From Tilletiopsis washingtonensis (lineage: Eukaryota; Basidiomycota; Exobasidiomycetes; Entylomatales), in NCBI RefSeq assembly GCF_003144115.1, contig NW_020312019.1:92787-156786 (forward strand): DNA of 64,000 bases, written 5' to 3'. The notes under the pieces were generated by a model that was not told the origin of the DNA, did not search any database, and was given only the letters and a program-made list of their open reading frames with translations. Positions 20,225 through 31,800 of this stretch are shown here, piece by piece (position 1 is the stretch's first letter; each line of letters opens with the position of its first letter). A program made the translations under genes and the position numbers.

Positions 20225-22353
20225 ATGCACGCCGCCGCCGCCGCCGGCCGCCTCACCCGCCCGACGCTGCTCTCCTCGCCGCTGCGCCTCGCTGCCCCCC
20301 GCGCCCCGCTCCAGCGCCGCACCATGCTCCTCAAGGCCGAGACGCTCGCTCAGGGCAAGGGCGCACTGCTCGGCGGCCAGGCGTCGCTGCCGGCGCTGCC
20401 CGTGCCGGCGCTGGAGCAGACGTTCAAGAAGTACCTGCGCAGCACGCAGCCGCACCTCGACGCCGCCGCCTTCAAGAAGACGGAGCAGGCCGTGCAGGCG
20501 GCCCTCGACGGCGGCGACGCGGCGCTCTTCAAGGAGCTGCAGGCGCGCCTCGAGGCACGCGCCAAGGACTCCGCCAGCGAGGGCAACTGGCTCGCCAGCT
20601 GGTGGAATGAGGCGGCATACATGGGCTACCGCGACCCCGTCGTGCCGTACGTTAGCTACTTCTACGCGCACGCCGACGACCGCAGCCGCCGCACCGGCAC
20701 CAAGCGTGCCGCGAGCCAGCTCAAGGCGATGCTGCAGTTCCGCCGCCTGGTGGAGAGGTGAGTGTGCTGTGGTGCGCCGCACTGGCGCTGTGCTGACCCT
20801 CTCGCAGCGAGGAGCTCACGCCGGAAAAGACCAAGACGGGCCCGATGTGCAGCGCCTCGTACCCGTGGATGTTCAACTCGTGCCGCATCCCCGTCAAGGA
20901 CATGGACCAGGCCACCAAGGCCGACCCGCGCAGCAACAACCACCTCGTGGTGGCGTACGGCGGGCGCTTCTACGAGTTTGACCTCGTGCACTCCGGCGAG
21001 GAGCTCAGCGCGCAGGAGATCGAGAGGTGAGTAGAGGGAGGCCGCATCTCTGCAGCACCGCTGACCCCGTACGCAGCCAGCTGGAGCGCATCGTCGCAAA
21101 CGCCGGCGCGCCCGAGAGCAAGCCCGTCGGCGCGCTGACGTCGGACAACCGCGACAAGTGGGCTGCCGCGCGCGACGCTCTGCTGGCCGTCGGCAACGGC
21201 GGCGGCGAGAAGAACAAGGCGGCGCTGGCGCGCATCGAGAGCTCCGTCATTGTGCTGGCGCTCGACGCCGACTCGCCGACCACCATTGAGGAGGTGAGTC
21301 CCAGGCCCTCTTCCCGCGCACTACCGCCCAACATGCTCACACTCCTGCAGCGCTCGTGGGCCCTCTGGTGGGGCGACGGCAAGAACCGCTTCTACGACAA
21401 GCAGCAGCTCGTCGTCTCGGCCAACGGCAAGTCGGGCTACATGGGTGAGCACTCGACGATGGACGGCACGCCGACGCTGCGCATGAACGACTTTGTCCTG
21501 TCTGCGCTCGCCGCCAACAAAATCGACCTCGGCAGCGGCTCGCGCTCGCTGCCCACGCCCAAGGCCATCGAGTTTGCGCTCGACGCCAACGTCGAGGGCC
21601 GCATCGCCGACTCGATCAAGGCGTTCGAGGAGCTCAAGGCGAAGCACGACCTCGCCGTGCTCGACTTCCAGGGCTACGGCAAGGGCGCCATCAAGAAGTA
21701 CAAGTGCAGCCCCGACGCGTGGGTGCAGATGGCGATCCAGCTGGCGTTCTACAAGATGTACGGCGCGCCGTGCGCCACGTACGAGTCGGCGCAGACGCGC
21801 AAGTTCAAGTTTGGCCGCACCGAGGTGATCCGCAGCTGCAGCGTCGAGAGCAAGGCGTTCTGCGAGGCGATGGAGAGCAGCTCGGCGTCCGACGAGGAGC
21901 GCTCGCAGGCATTCCAGGCGGCCGTCAAGCAGCACCTGGCCTACGCCAAGGACGCTGCCGACGCGCAGGGCGTTGACCGCCACCTGTTCGGCCTCAAGAA
22001 GCTGCTCAAGGACGGCGAGCAGCTGCCGGCGCTGTACCAGGACGAGGCGTTTGCCAAGTCGAGCCACTGGAAGCTCTCCACGAGCCAGATCTCGAGCGAG
22101 AGCTTCGCCGCGTGGGGCTACGGCGAGGTCGTGCCGGACGGCTTCGGCTGCGCGTACGCCGTGAGTGCAGAGCAGAGCACGCCCACCTTTGCGGAAGCTC
22201 ACACGTTCGCCACAGATCAAGGAGAACTCGCTCACGTTCACGCTCACGTCGCTCAAGCTCGACGCCAGCCGCCTGCGCCACTACATCAACGAGAGCATCA
22301 ACGAGCTGCGCGAGCTGCACGACCGCCTCGCTGCGGGCCAGAGCAAGCTGTAG
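20225..22353 (+). CDS. CAT2: Carnitine O-acetyltransferase, mitochondrial/peroxisomal
   Basis: Transfers acetyl groups between CoA and carnitine so acetyl units can leave peroxisomes and enter mitochondria. Five exons (20225-20757, 20808-21029, 21077-21293, 21351-22160, 22216-22353) give 639 residues, normal for the family. The Ala/Arg/Leu-rich N-terminus (RLTRPTLLSSPLRLAAPR) is a mitochondrial presequence. A second Met just after it (MLLKAETL) could start a peroxisomal form. The C-terminus is SKL, a PTS1 signal. Family segments include MCSASYPWMFNSCRIP, GEHSTMDGTPT with catalytic His358, and YGKGAIKKYKCSPDAWVQMAIQLAFYK. Substrate-site ETIRSCS appears as TEVIRSCSVES. Introns are 47-57 nt. It works in the same acetyl-CoA economy as ICL1, about 31 kb downstream. 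Confidence 0.95.
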
Positions 22354-22487
22354 AGCGGCGTGCGCCGCGGCACATGTACATAGTACTTCATCTTTGTCAC
22401 GCAACTAAGTAAAGCACAGGACAGCGGCAGGAGTGACAGATACAATTACAGCAGAGAGACGGGGTCCACGCTCCGCCGCACGTCACG

Positions 22488-23453
22488 CTAGGACGCGGGC
22501 TTGGGTGCCTCCGCGCTGTCCGTGCTCAGCTCCACGACGGCGTCGAGGCCGGGCACGCTTGGCTCGCGAGTGCTGCGGCCCACCTCGTCGGCCACGCCGC
22601 CGCCCTCGTTTGTGCCCTCGGCAGCAGCCTGCACCGCCGCGGCGTTCACCTCGCCCTCTGTCTGTGGCTCAGCGGCGCCCGACGGCGGCGGCTGCAGCTC
22701 GGCAGCGACGTTGAGTGTCGGGCCGGGCGTCGAGGCAGCCGAGGCGCCTTGTGAGTCGTCCGGCAGTGGGCCGGCGTTCAGCTCGGCGCCCACGCCGCCG
22801 GCTGCCGACACGAGCGCCATCTCCTCGCGCACATGCTGCGGGATGGCGCTCGGCGCCGCACCGCTGGCCTGCTCCTGGGTCGCGCCGGCACGCGTCTCCT
22901 CGGCGACCGTGGCCGGCGTCACGATGCTCGAGGCGCCCTCGCCTGCTGCCGGCGTGTCCACGTCCATGGCCTGCGTCTCGTCGCCGCCCGCTGCTTCCCG
23001 CTGCGCCTCGGCCTCGCGCGCCTGTGCCTCGACGGCAGCCACCTCGCGCTCGGCGTCGGCGCCGCGCGGCTCGTCTGCCTCCTCGGGGAAAGTCACGTAT
23101 TCGCCAGTGTTGCTCCACTTCAGCACGCGGTGCGGCGAGTCGGCGGCGTAGCTTGGCGGCGCGAGTTGCCGGCGCCAGATGCTGCGGTGCGGAGTGAGCA
23201 GGCACTCGACGCATAGAGGCAGGAGCGCGAGGCCACAGCCAGGCCCGAGTCACTGCTGGCAGCAGAGAACAGCACTGGAGCACCGCTGCCTCTTCGCACG
23301 GCACCGCTGCTGCTTCGCCAGACGTGACCGCCCTGCCTGCGCCTCGCTGCTGCCACGCAACATGCCTGGCACTCACGCGACGGGCTGCTTGGGCAGCCTC
23401 TTGGCCTCCAGCTCTGGGTTCGGCACGAAGCGGCCTCCGTAGCGCTGCGCCAT
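22488..23453 (-). CDS. Unrecognised protein with conserved-looking N-terminus and acidic tail
   Basis: Two exons (23453-23377 and 23181-22488) give 256 residues. I do not recognise the family. The first about 55 residues look constrained: a basic start (MAQRYGGRFVPNPELEAKR), then PKQPVAIWRRQLAPPSY and VLKWSNTGEYVTFPEE. The rest is a low-complexity Ala/Glu/Thr/Pro tail, probably disordered. No signal peptide or membrane segment. The intron is 195 nt with a GTGAGT donor and CCGCAG acceptor. The start is 223 bp from the divergent NUDCD1-like gene, so the two share a compact bidirectional promoter. The stop lies about 130 nt from the convergent CAT2 stop. A small subunit of a larger nuclear complex is possible but only a guess. 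Confidence 0.6.
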
Positions 23454-23676
23454 GGCTGCGATGCGATGCAGGACGCGGCTCTGCAGACGCCGCGAGAATG
23501 CGAGGAGAGGCGAGGGCTGAGATTGGTAGAGGGTGTGGTCGGGAGTGAAGCTCGACGCGCCGTGAAGCGCGTGAGATCGACGCGAACCCGCGGCGAGAGA
23601 ACGCGACCCCAGCCGCCTCCACTCGACTCGACGGCGCTTCGCAGCCTTCGCACGCTCCTCTCCGCACACCACCACC

Positions 23677-25810
23677 ATGGCAGCCCACAGCGCCGTCTTT
23701 CCGGCGCCAGCATCATCGTCGGAAGACTTCGTCTCCTATCAGCTGGCCTCGACACCGCAGCCGCAGGCCGCACGCCCGCTCGCCGCCGCTTTTCGGCCAG
23801 CTGCGCTCGCGTCCGATGCCGCCCACTTCGGCTACCGCGAGGCACGCGCCCGCAGCGGCGATGCCAGGCTCGTGCCGGCGCTCGGCAACGATGCGGGGTG
23901 GGCTGCATATGCGGGAGCGCAGCAGGGAAGTGTATGGGCCGTGCAGGCGGGTCAGGTGAGCAGCGTGCTGTCCAAGTGGTCGGCTCGAGGCTGACGCTGC
24001 GGCACAGACGAGCGGAGCAGAGCCGATGCTCCTAGGCAGACTTGCGCCACCAGCTCGCCGGGAGCAAGGGCATACGACATTGCTCAGCACAGGCTCAGCA
24101 TCTTGGCTTGCATGCAGCGGCAGCACGTCCATCTCGCTGCTGCACCTGCCGACCGCAGGCATCCCCACGCGCTCCTGGCGCGTCTCTCTTCCTGCGTCCT
24201 CAGACGAAGAGTCGACGGGCCCTCTGGCCATCGTGGCCCAAGCGCCGCTAGACGGCTCAAGCCACATCCAAGTCCTGGCGCGAAGAGCGAGGCGCGTGCC
24301 TGCGAGCGGTGCACTGCGAGCACGTACCGTCTTCGATGTGCTGCTGCTGCGTCTGCCCATGGACGGCAACACGCCAAAGTACAACGTCGAAGTCGTACCG
24401 GCATGGACCGTGCAGGCAGAAGAGCCGCCATACTGGGTGCATCTAGATCCTCGCGGCCAGCGGCATCTGCTCCTCGCCGAGTCGGGCGTCACACTGCCGC
24501 AGCCGTCTGAAGCCACGCCGACAGCCGGTTCCAGCGCCAGCGCACTGCCGGCCGCGCCCGCAGAGCGGCCACGCGAGTTCGAGGCACCCAGCAGACGCCG
24601 CCCGCCGCCGTATGTCTGGGCACAGACCTCAGACACGCTCACAATGGCATTCACGCTGCCGTCAGAGCTCGCGCTCAAGGCCGTGCGTGTGCACTTCTCG
24701 CGGCGAGGACTGTCCGCGACGCTGAGCCCATCAGCTCTGCCAGGCGAGGCACGCATCCAGGAGCTGCCAGACGGCCAGGACCCTGGACCAAGCGAGGAGC
24801 TCTCGCATGCGCAGTCAACAGTGAACGCATTGCAGGGCGGCAAGTACATGAACCGGCGGCTGTGGGGCGACATCGACGTCAACGGCAGCGTGTGGACCTT
24901 TGAGCGCGTCGCCTCGAGCAGCGGCGAGACGGGTCTGCTCTCGATCCACCTCGAAAAGGCACATGCTGGCACACGCTGGCCGCAGATCTTCGGCGTCAAG
25001 CCGGCGCCCGTCAGCATTGCCGATGGCCCGCCAGACGCGGAGCGCATGGATGCCGAAGAGGACGAGGACGAGGAAGTGCCCGAGACGATGGATCCTACGC
25101 AGCTGCTGGCACAGCTCGAGGGCCTCGAGAAGTACACGGAGCCGTCAAAGGAGGCCGATGCGCTCAGTGCTACCTGGGGCGGCGTGCCGGCGTCGGCGCC
25201 GCTCGGCACTGAGCGGACCAGCCTGCTGCAAGACGGCCTCGAGGACGAAGACGCCGACGTCGGCCGACCTGCGCGATTGACTGCCGTCATCGAGCAGGAC
25301 GGCAAGGTCACGCTCAAGGAGCAGATCTCCAACGCCGACGACCGCGTGCTCGCTGTAGCGCTGCCTTCTGCGCTACCAAGCGAGGCGCTCGTCGTCAGAG
25401 CCGAGCTGGATGGCAACGTCTTCGACCCGCCCGCCGGCAGCTCCAGCGCATGGAAGCCATCGCTCGCGTTCCCAGCTCTGGCGTTCGTGCTGGCTTCCAA
25501 GCGTGACGCCCACCGCGTCTTCCTCGCGCTTTCGCCGAGGCGCGATGTCGGCCACGTCCTGGCCTTTGAGGGCGCGCCGAACGTCGGCAGTGGCGGTCCA
25601 CCACCCGGCGCCGGCAACCTCTTCGTCTACGCCACTCCCGCTACACCGAGCGCGCCGCACGCGCAGAGCAAAGTCGTGCGGCTGGGCAGCGACAGCGCGA
25701 CCGGCGGCAGCGGCGCCCTCGTCGGCGTCGCTGCCGTGGCGTGCGGCGAGCGGCGCACACTTATGTGTCTCTGCGAGCATCAGCTGCTGCTGCTCGACGA
25801 CCTCCTCTGA
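23677..25810 (+). CDS. NudC/CS-domain protein similar to NUDCD1
   Basis: Two exons (23677-23955, 24008-25810) give 693 residues. A CS (p23-like) domain at about 300-420 reads PPYVWAQTSDTLTMAFTLP, then RVHFSRRGLSATLS and GDIDVNGSVWTFE, the NudC CS pattern (Y-W-Q-T, LPxxL, Wxxxd). The flanking N- and C-terminal regions contain beta-rich repeats (WLACSGSTSISLLHLP and similar), matching the NUDCD1 layout of a propeller-like body around the CS domain. An acidic insert (AEEDEDEEVPETMDP) follows it. Family members are Hsp90-cochaperone-like factors for propeller clients; the role here is inferred. The 52-nt intron has a GTGAGC donor and GCTGAC branch. The stop is only 36 nt from the convergent palI stop. 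Confidence 0.75.
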
Positions 25811-25846
25811 TCACCAATATGTGGAGCGAACGCGTCTGATTGCAAG

Positions 25847-27867
25847 CTAGCGCTTCTCCTGTGGATATCCCGAGCTGCCGTGTCCCTGCTGGTCGTGCCA
25901 GTCATACCCCGGCGGCGCCGCTGCTGATGAGCTGCCCTCGCCGTACCCGCCGCTGCTCTCCGCATAGTACGCCTGCTCCTCGCCGCCGTACGCATAGCCA
26001 TCCTGCTCGGCGTCGTGGTAGGCAGAGCTCTGCTGCGCGTGGTGGCCGTACTGCTGCTGCTGCTGGTGCTGCGACGTCTGCTGGTTGTGCTGCGAGAGAT
26101 GCCGCGCAAACGCCGAGTTGACGGCCGCGTTGTGCGCATCCTCGTGCGGCGACGTTGGCGAGCGCAGCTGCTCCTCGTCGCGCGAGCGTGCCGCGGCGCC
26201 GGCCTGCAGCACTGCCAGACCAAAGCCGTCGTCTGCCGTTGGCTGACGCCGTGACTCTGCGTCGCCGATCGGCACAGTAGGCAGTCGGCGCGAGCCGCCG
26301 CCAGGCGCAACCTGAGACGGAGCCCGCTGCGCGCCGCCTGCGGCGCCGTACGCGTCCATCGTCTGGCTGGGGCTCATGGCGTGTCCGTACGCGCTGCTCG
26401 GGTCCGCACCATGGCCGTACGCGCTGCCGCCCTGTACGCCATGGCCGTACGCCGAGCCGCCCTGGTTGGCGTAGCTGACCGTGCTGCCCGAGCGCTGCGG
26501 GACGGGCATGCCAAACGTGCCCTCTGTCGGGTGCCCGTAGGCCGAGGACTGCTGCTGGTGGTAGCCGCTGTCGGCCGTCGGCTGCCGCCGCGGCGAGTCG
26601 TACGCAGCGTAGCCGGCAGCTGCGCCAGCGCCAGCGCCGACAGCAGCCATGGTGGCCGGTGTGCCGAAGCCGCTGCCCGTGCCGTCGCGGTAGGGCTGCG
26701 GGCCGACGCCCGGCGTGTACACAGCATCGTGCGACACGGTTGAGGCTGCGCGGCCCGGAGCATGCGCACCGTAGCCCGCCATGCCCGACGATGGCTGACT
26801 GGGCCCTCGGCGATGTCCGGGCCCCACGCCAGCGGCATAGCTCGTCACCGGAGAGTTGTCGTACTGGCCCTGCTGGGGGTGCACAGCGTACGGGTCGTGG
26901 TGCGCCTCCTGGCCGTACGGCGCGTAGTTCTGCTGGCTGTGGTCGTAGTAGTCGTGGCGCAGCGGTGTCTGCTCCTCATTTCCCGGCAGGCGCTCGACGT
27001 GCTCCGTCTCGTAGACGGCAAATTTGGGCAGGTCGGCCTCGCCGCCGTTCTTGCGGCGTCGCTCGGCCTCGATAGCATCCATGCGCATGCGCTCGCCATA
27101 CTGATCGCCGACGAAGCCGCCGTTGCCCGCAGGCTGGCCGTAGCTGTCCTTGAGCTTCTTCTCGCGACGGCCACCGCCGCCGCCGCAGCACGAGCCGCAG
27201 GAGAAGGCGCACGTCGAGACGAAGAGCAGCACGGCCGCTGCGAGCGTGAGCCACACTGCAGATGCGCAGAATTAGCCCTGTCATACGCAGGCCGCTGTGG
27301 ATGTACTCACGCGCTGCTCCGAGCGTCGCAGTGCCGCCCTCGCTCTCGATGCGCTTCTTTGCGATGATGAAGAGCGCGCAGTCCAGGCCGAATGCCAGAA
27401 TCGCCAGCGAGCTGGCCAGGCCGGCCATGACGCCCGTGCAGCAGGCGCGGCCGTTTGTGCAGTGGCTGATCAGGCCCATGATGAGCACAGCGACGGCTGC
27501 GCCGAGCGCCACGGGGTGCAGCACCAGCGTGTACGTCAGGCCCTTGATGATCGTGTTGGACCAGTTGGCCGGCACGAGGTTCGGCACGCCGAGCAGCGTC
27601 GAGGCGCCGTCTGGAGCGCCAGGCGTCAGCAGCCGGAGAGCTGGCCCTCTGCGCACTTCACTCACCCAGGTCATAGCCGAGCGTCACCGGCGAGCAGGTG
27701 CCGCCGGCGCAGTAGCCCAGGCAGCCCAGGCGCACGACGCGGTTCGAGTTAGCGGCGCTGGCTTGCAGGAAGCTGAAGTTCTTGATGATGGGCGTCGAGA
27801 TGGTGGCTAGCAGCAGGCAGACAGACGCCGCCAGCACCAGCACCGTGCCGGGAGTCGCAGCGCGCAT
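25847..27867 (-). CDS. palI: pH-response regulator PalI/Rim9, SUR7-family membrane protein
   Basis: PalI/Rim9 helps place the alkaline-pH sensor PalH/Rim21 at the plasma membrane, upstream of PacC processing. Three exons (27867-27666, 27610-27311, 27255-25847) give 636 residues. Four hydrophobic segments are clear: VLVLAASVCLLLATIS near the N-terminus, LVLHPVALGAAVAVLIMGLI, LASSLAILAFGLDCALFII and LWLTLAAAVLLFVSTCAFSCG. The loop after TM1 has the family's LGCLGYC-CS-LGYD pattern. A Cys/Gly patch (CGSCCGGGGG) follows TM4. A long Gln/Tyr/Gly-rich cytosolic tail of about 440 residues contains near-repeats of SAYGHG and ends PQEKR. Such tails are usual in filamentous and basidiomycete PalI. The pathway's transcription factor PacC is in this same window. 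Confidence 0.85.
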
Positions 27868-28862
27868 CGCGACAGAGAGCGAGAGACAGCAGAGAGCCTA
27901 GGATGCCGAGCTGACCCCGCAAATGCGCGGCGCAGGACTCGGGACGCGCAGAGGGCGCGTGCGAATGCGGGGTGCGCGGGACGGCGCAGACGCGCAGGTG
28001 GCGCGCAATAGGCGCAGCGAGAAAAGATGGGAGCGGCGAGCCTGCAGCAGCGAGTCGAGGAGGCGGGATGTGGACGAGGAGATGGTGAGCGGGAAGCAGG
28101 CCAGGGGAGAGGGCAGCCGGCCGCTGGATGTTGGCGCGGGGCGTGAGCGGTCGCGGCGGCGTGGCGGCGGCACCGCTCGGCGCCTTGGCTGCAGGCGTGC
28201 CGCTTGTCCTGCCGCGGCCCGCCTCCTCTCGGCGCACGCTCGCCCGGCACAGGAGCTGTCGCCGGCTCCGCCTGCACCGCTCCTGAGCAGCGTTGCCCCG
28301 CGTCATCAAGCCTGGCGCCCTCGCCGCCTCACAGCCACAAGCCCACGAGGCCATGCAGGCACCGCAGCAGGAGGCGTGGCGGTGCCGCACTGATCCGCCC
28401 GCAACCGAGCAAAGGGCAGCAAATGGAAAAGGAAGCGGCCGCAGCCGGCGCCGGCGCCGTCGAAGAGTGCATCTGCACCCTGCAGCTGGCTGCGGATCTC
28501 CGGCAAACAGCCATGCTGCGCCCGGAGCACAAGCAACGTATCGCTGGGCTTGGAGCAGCGCGGAGGACATGCGGACGAGTGCGAGCGCGAGGCTGTGTTG
28601 CAGAGCATCACGCGCGTGCCCCTCGGCGTCGACGCGCCCCTCTCTCTGCACGCTTGGGCAAAGCAATGGCATTTCGGACGATGATATGTGAGGCAAATGC
28701 AGGTGAAGGGGGACACGTCGGCGTGTGTGATTAGGACGGACGGCCTGGCAGTCCACGGCAAATGCAGCGCGGAAGCATGAGAGCGGGCGGCGGCAGATGC
28801 AGACACGGCGATGATGTGCGAGGAGGGGAGCCGGAGAGGGGATGCAGGGATGGGGAGGCCGC
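27868..28862. other. Intergenic, palI promoter and KOG1 3' flank
   Basis: About 1 kb between the palI start and the KOG1 stop, both on the minus strand. One GCCAAG core (as CTTGGC at 28184-28189) is a possible PacC site, but one copy is expected by chance. Long ORFs here are low-complexity. No RNA gene seen. Confidence 0.4.
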
Positions 28863-31800
28863 TCAGAAGCCAAACAGACTGCGCGGGCGGCCCTCGGGTG
28901 GCCCGTTGCTCGGCAGCGCGCCGGACACGTCGATGTACTCGGGTATCTTGCGCTCGTCGTCGTCCTGCTGCGGCGCCAAGTCCGGCTTGGGCGGCGGGCA
29001 GCGCACGACGCCAATCGTGCCGGCGGCGTCGGGGCTGGCGTACGCCAGCACGTGGTTGTGCGGGTGGAACGTCAGCGCACCGAACGCCGGCGTGAAGGCA
29101 GAGGGTGCACGTGCGATGCCCGACGAGATCGACGGCCCGCCGACCCCCGGGAGCGACGAGGTGCCCGCGCCAAAGTTGCGCACCAGCGGCGAGGAGCGCA
29201 TGTTGGGCGCCAGCGAGTCGAGGTGCGACAGGATGATCTGGTGCGGTGCGATGCCGGAGCGCGTCGAGCGCGGATGCGAGGCACTGGGGGCGAGGGTCAG
29301 CAGACGAGAGAGGCATCAAGCAGACCCCACTTACGCAGCAAACACCTGGGCCCGCTCGTGCACGGCGACGCACGACAGCTTGCCGCCGAGCGCGCCCGAG
29401 ATGTTGGCGCGCGAGATCGACGAGCGCCCGCGGATGTCCCATAGCCGCACCTCGCCGTCGACGCTGCGAGAAGAAGGGCATCAGTGGCGAGGCCTTCGGA
29501 CATATGCGATCGTTGCTCACCTGGCCGAGAGCAGCTCGCGATTGCCGCGCCGCTGCAGGTGCACGTTCTGCACCCACGTCGAGTGCTCCGTCCACAGGCG
29601 CACCAGGCTCGCCTCGGGCGGATTGCGGCGGTCGTACACGCCCACGGTGCCGTCCGAGAAGCCGGCGACAAAGATGTGGCCCACGTCGTACTCGGACGTC
29701 AGGCTGGTGACGCTGCTCCCCTGATGCGTCGGAATGTCGCACACGCACAGCTCGCGGTGCGCATCCCACACGCGCACCACGCCGCTGTCGCCCGCAGCCA
29801 GCAGGTGCCCGGTGACCTGCTGCCAGTCGACGATCAGGCCGGCCGGACGCTTCGTGCGTGCCAGGTCTGGCAGCGCACGGAACGTGCTGACGAGCTTGGG
29901 GCCAGAGCCAGCCACGTGCGTAGGGCTCTCGTCGTAGTTGCTGTACAGGCGCACGTCACCCTCAGCCGAGCCGATGAGCAGCAGCGCGTCGACGTCCTCA
30001 TTGACGAAAGCGGCGGAAGTCACGTTCGTCTTCTCGGGGTTGCCGTTGCGGAAGCGCGAGAGCAGCCGCTGCCGCTCCCAGTCCCACACGCTGATCGTGT
30101 CCTGCTCGCTCGCGGTGACGAGGTGCGACTCGAATTGGTGCATGAGCATCAGGTACGGCGGAGCGCCATTCTTGATCGTGCCGATGTTGTCCGTCCACGG
30201 CGTCGAGCCCGCATGGTCGGTGTGCGCCTGCGACTCGCTCACGAGGCGCTCGTTGCGCTGCCGCTTCCACGTCTGCACGTTGTACTTGACGCTGCCCGGC
30301 TCCTCGGCCTCGGCCGACTTCATCTGCGGCTCCGTGTAGTACTCGGCGCACCACGAGAAGAGGCGGCTCTTCAGCGGCAGGACCTCGCGCAGACCGACGT
30401 TGCCGCCTGGGCTGCTCGCTGCGCTCGAAACAGAAGAGTGGTTGCCGTCGCGCGTCGACGTGCGGGTCATCGACGGGCTTGCCATCGGCGTGTTGCCGGC
30501 AGATGAGGCCGCTAGTCCGGCGGCCCCCGGAGGCACGCCAGCAGCGGCAAGCTCGGCGCCCAATGCGGCCCGGTCTTTGAAGCGCTGCAGATCAGCAGCG
30601 ACGAGGTTCGCCAGCGCCGCAACAGCCTTGGCGTCGTCCTTCTCAGGCGCGCCGGTCATCTGTGGCGGCGCGAGGGCTGCGCTGCTCGGCGTGGGATGGC
30701 GCTCTGCCAGCGGCGAACTGATCGTGCCACCAGGCGTGGTGCTGCCGCTCGTGTTGCCGCGGCGCGCCTGCATGCGCGCGATCGCGGCAAGACTCTCGGC
30801 GCTGGACGAGCGGTGCGCTGCTGCGACGAGCGCTGCGGTCGAGCTCGAGGTCGGCAGCGTCGCGCTGGGGCTGCGCGGTGTCTCTGGCGTCGTCGGCGTC
30901 GTCGAGCGGCGCGCGTGAGCGTACGGCGAGACGTACTGCGCCAGGTTGAACGAGGGCGCAGGCACGCGCGCGGCAAGCGCAGGCGTGGCGCTGCCGGAGT
31001 GCTGCGCCGAGCCGGCGGCGCTGCCGGGGCTGCGAATTCCACTGTCTTCGTCTGGCGAGCCCACGGGCGAAGACGGCCGCGAGTAGCCCAGCGTGGCGAT
31101 CGCCTTGACTGTCTGCGCCAGACTGGGGGCCCTCCGGGCCGCTGGCCGACCAGGGCTGCGCAGACTGCTGTAGCCGTTGCTGTTCAGCGTGGTGGCAGCC
31201 GTCGACGAGGCGCCAAACGTGAACGCATGGCCTGCAATGTCCTGCGACGCCCGGCGCGGCGTGTACGAGAAGTAGCCCTCGGCGCCGAGGTTCGTCGCCT
31301 TGGGCGTGACGAGACGATGCGTGGCGTCGCCGGCGCCGGCGCCGAAGCGCAGCGTCGTGTTCTCGGCGATGCGGCCCACGCCGCTCTCCCGCATGAGCGC
31401 CACGATGTAGTCGAGGATCGTGCACGTCAGGCTGGCGACCTCCGGGTACGCGTCTGCGCTGAGATCGAGCAGCGCCGTGAAGATGGTCGAGCAGGCGGCG
31501 ATGTTCGCCTCGTCGGCCTCCTCCAGCTTGTACTCGGCGGGCAGGCGCTCGATGATGCGCCGGATGACCGCATCGTCCTCGTCCTGCTCTTCTTGCGCGT
31601 CGTAGCTCTGCGTCGTTCGCGAGCCGGTCGACCGCGTGCGTGCCCTCCGGGAATGCCGCCGGTCCTCGCGCTCGTAGTACAGGTAGGCTGCCACCACGAA
31701 GAAGCCCTGGTACTCGCGAATGAGCGGGCTGAGAGCCACGACGAGCTCCTTGCGGACCATCGGGCTGCAATCGCCGCGCGTCACCAGCATGGTGACGGCG

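Noticed and set aside
19663-20334. 224-codon minus-strand ORF upstream of CAT2
   Set aside because: Arg/Ala/Gly-rich without motif and overlapping the CAT2 promoter and presequence; a shadow frame of GC-rich DNA.
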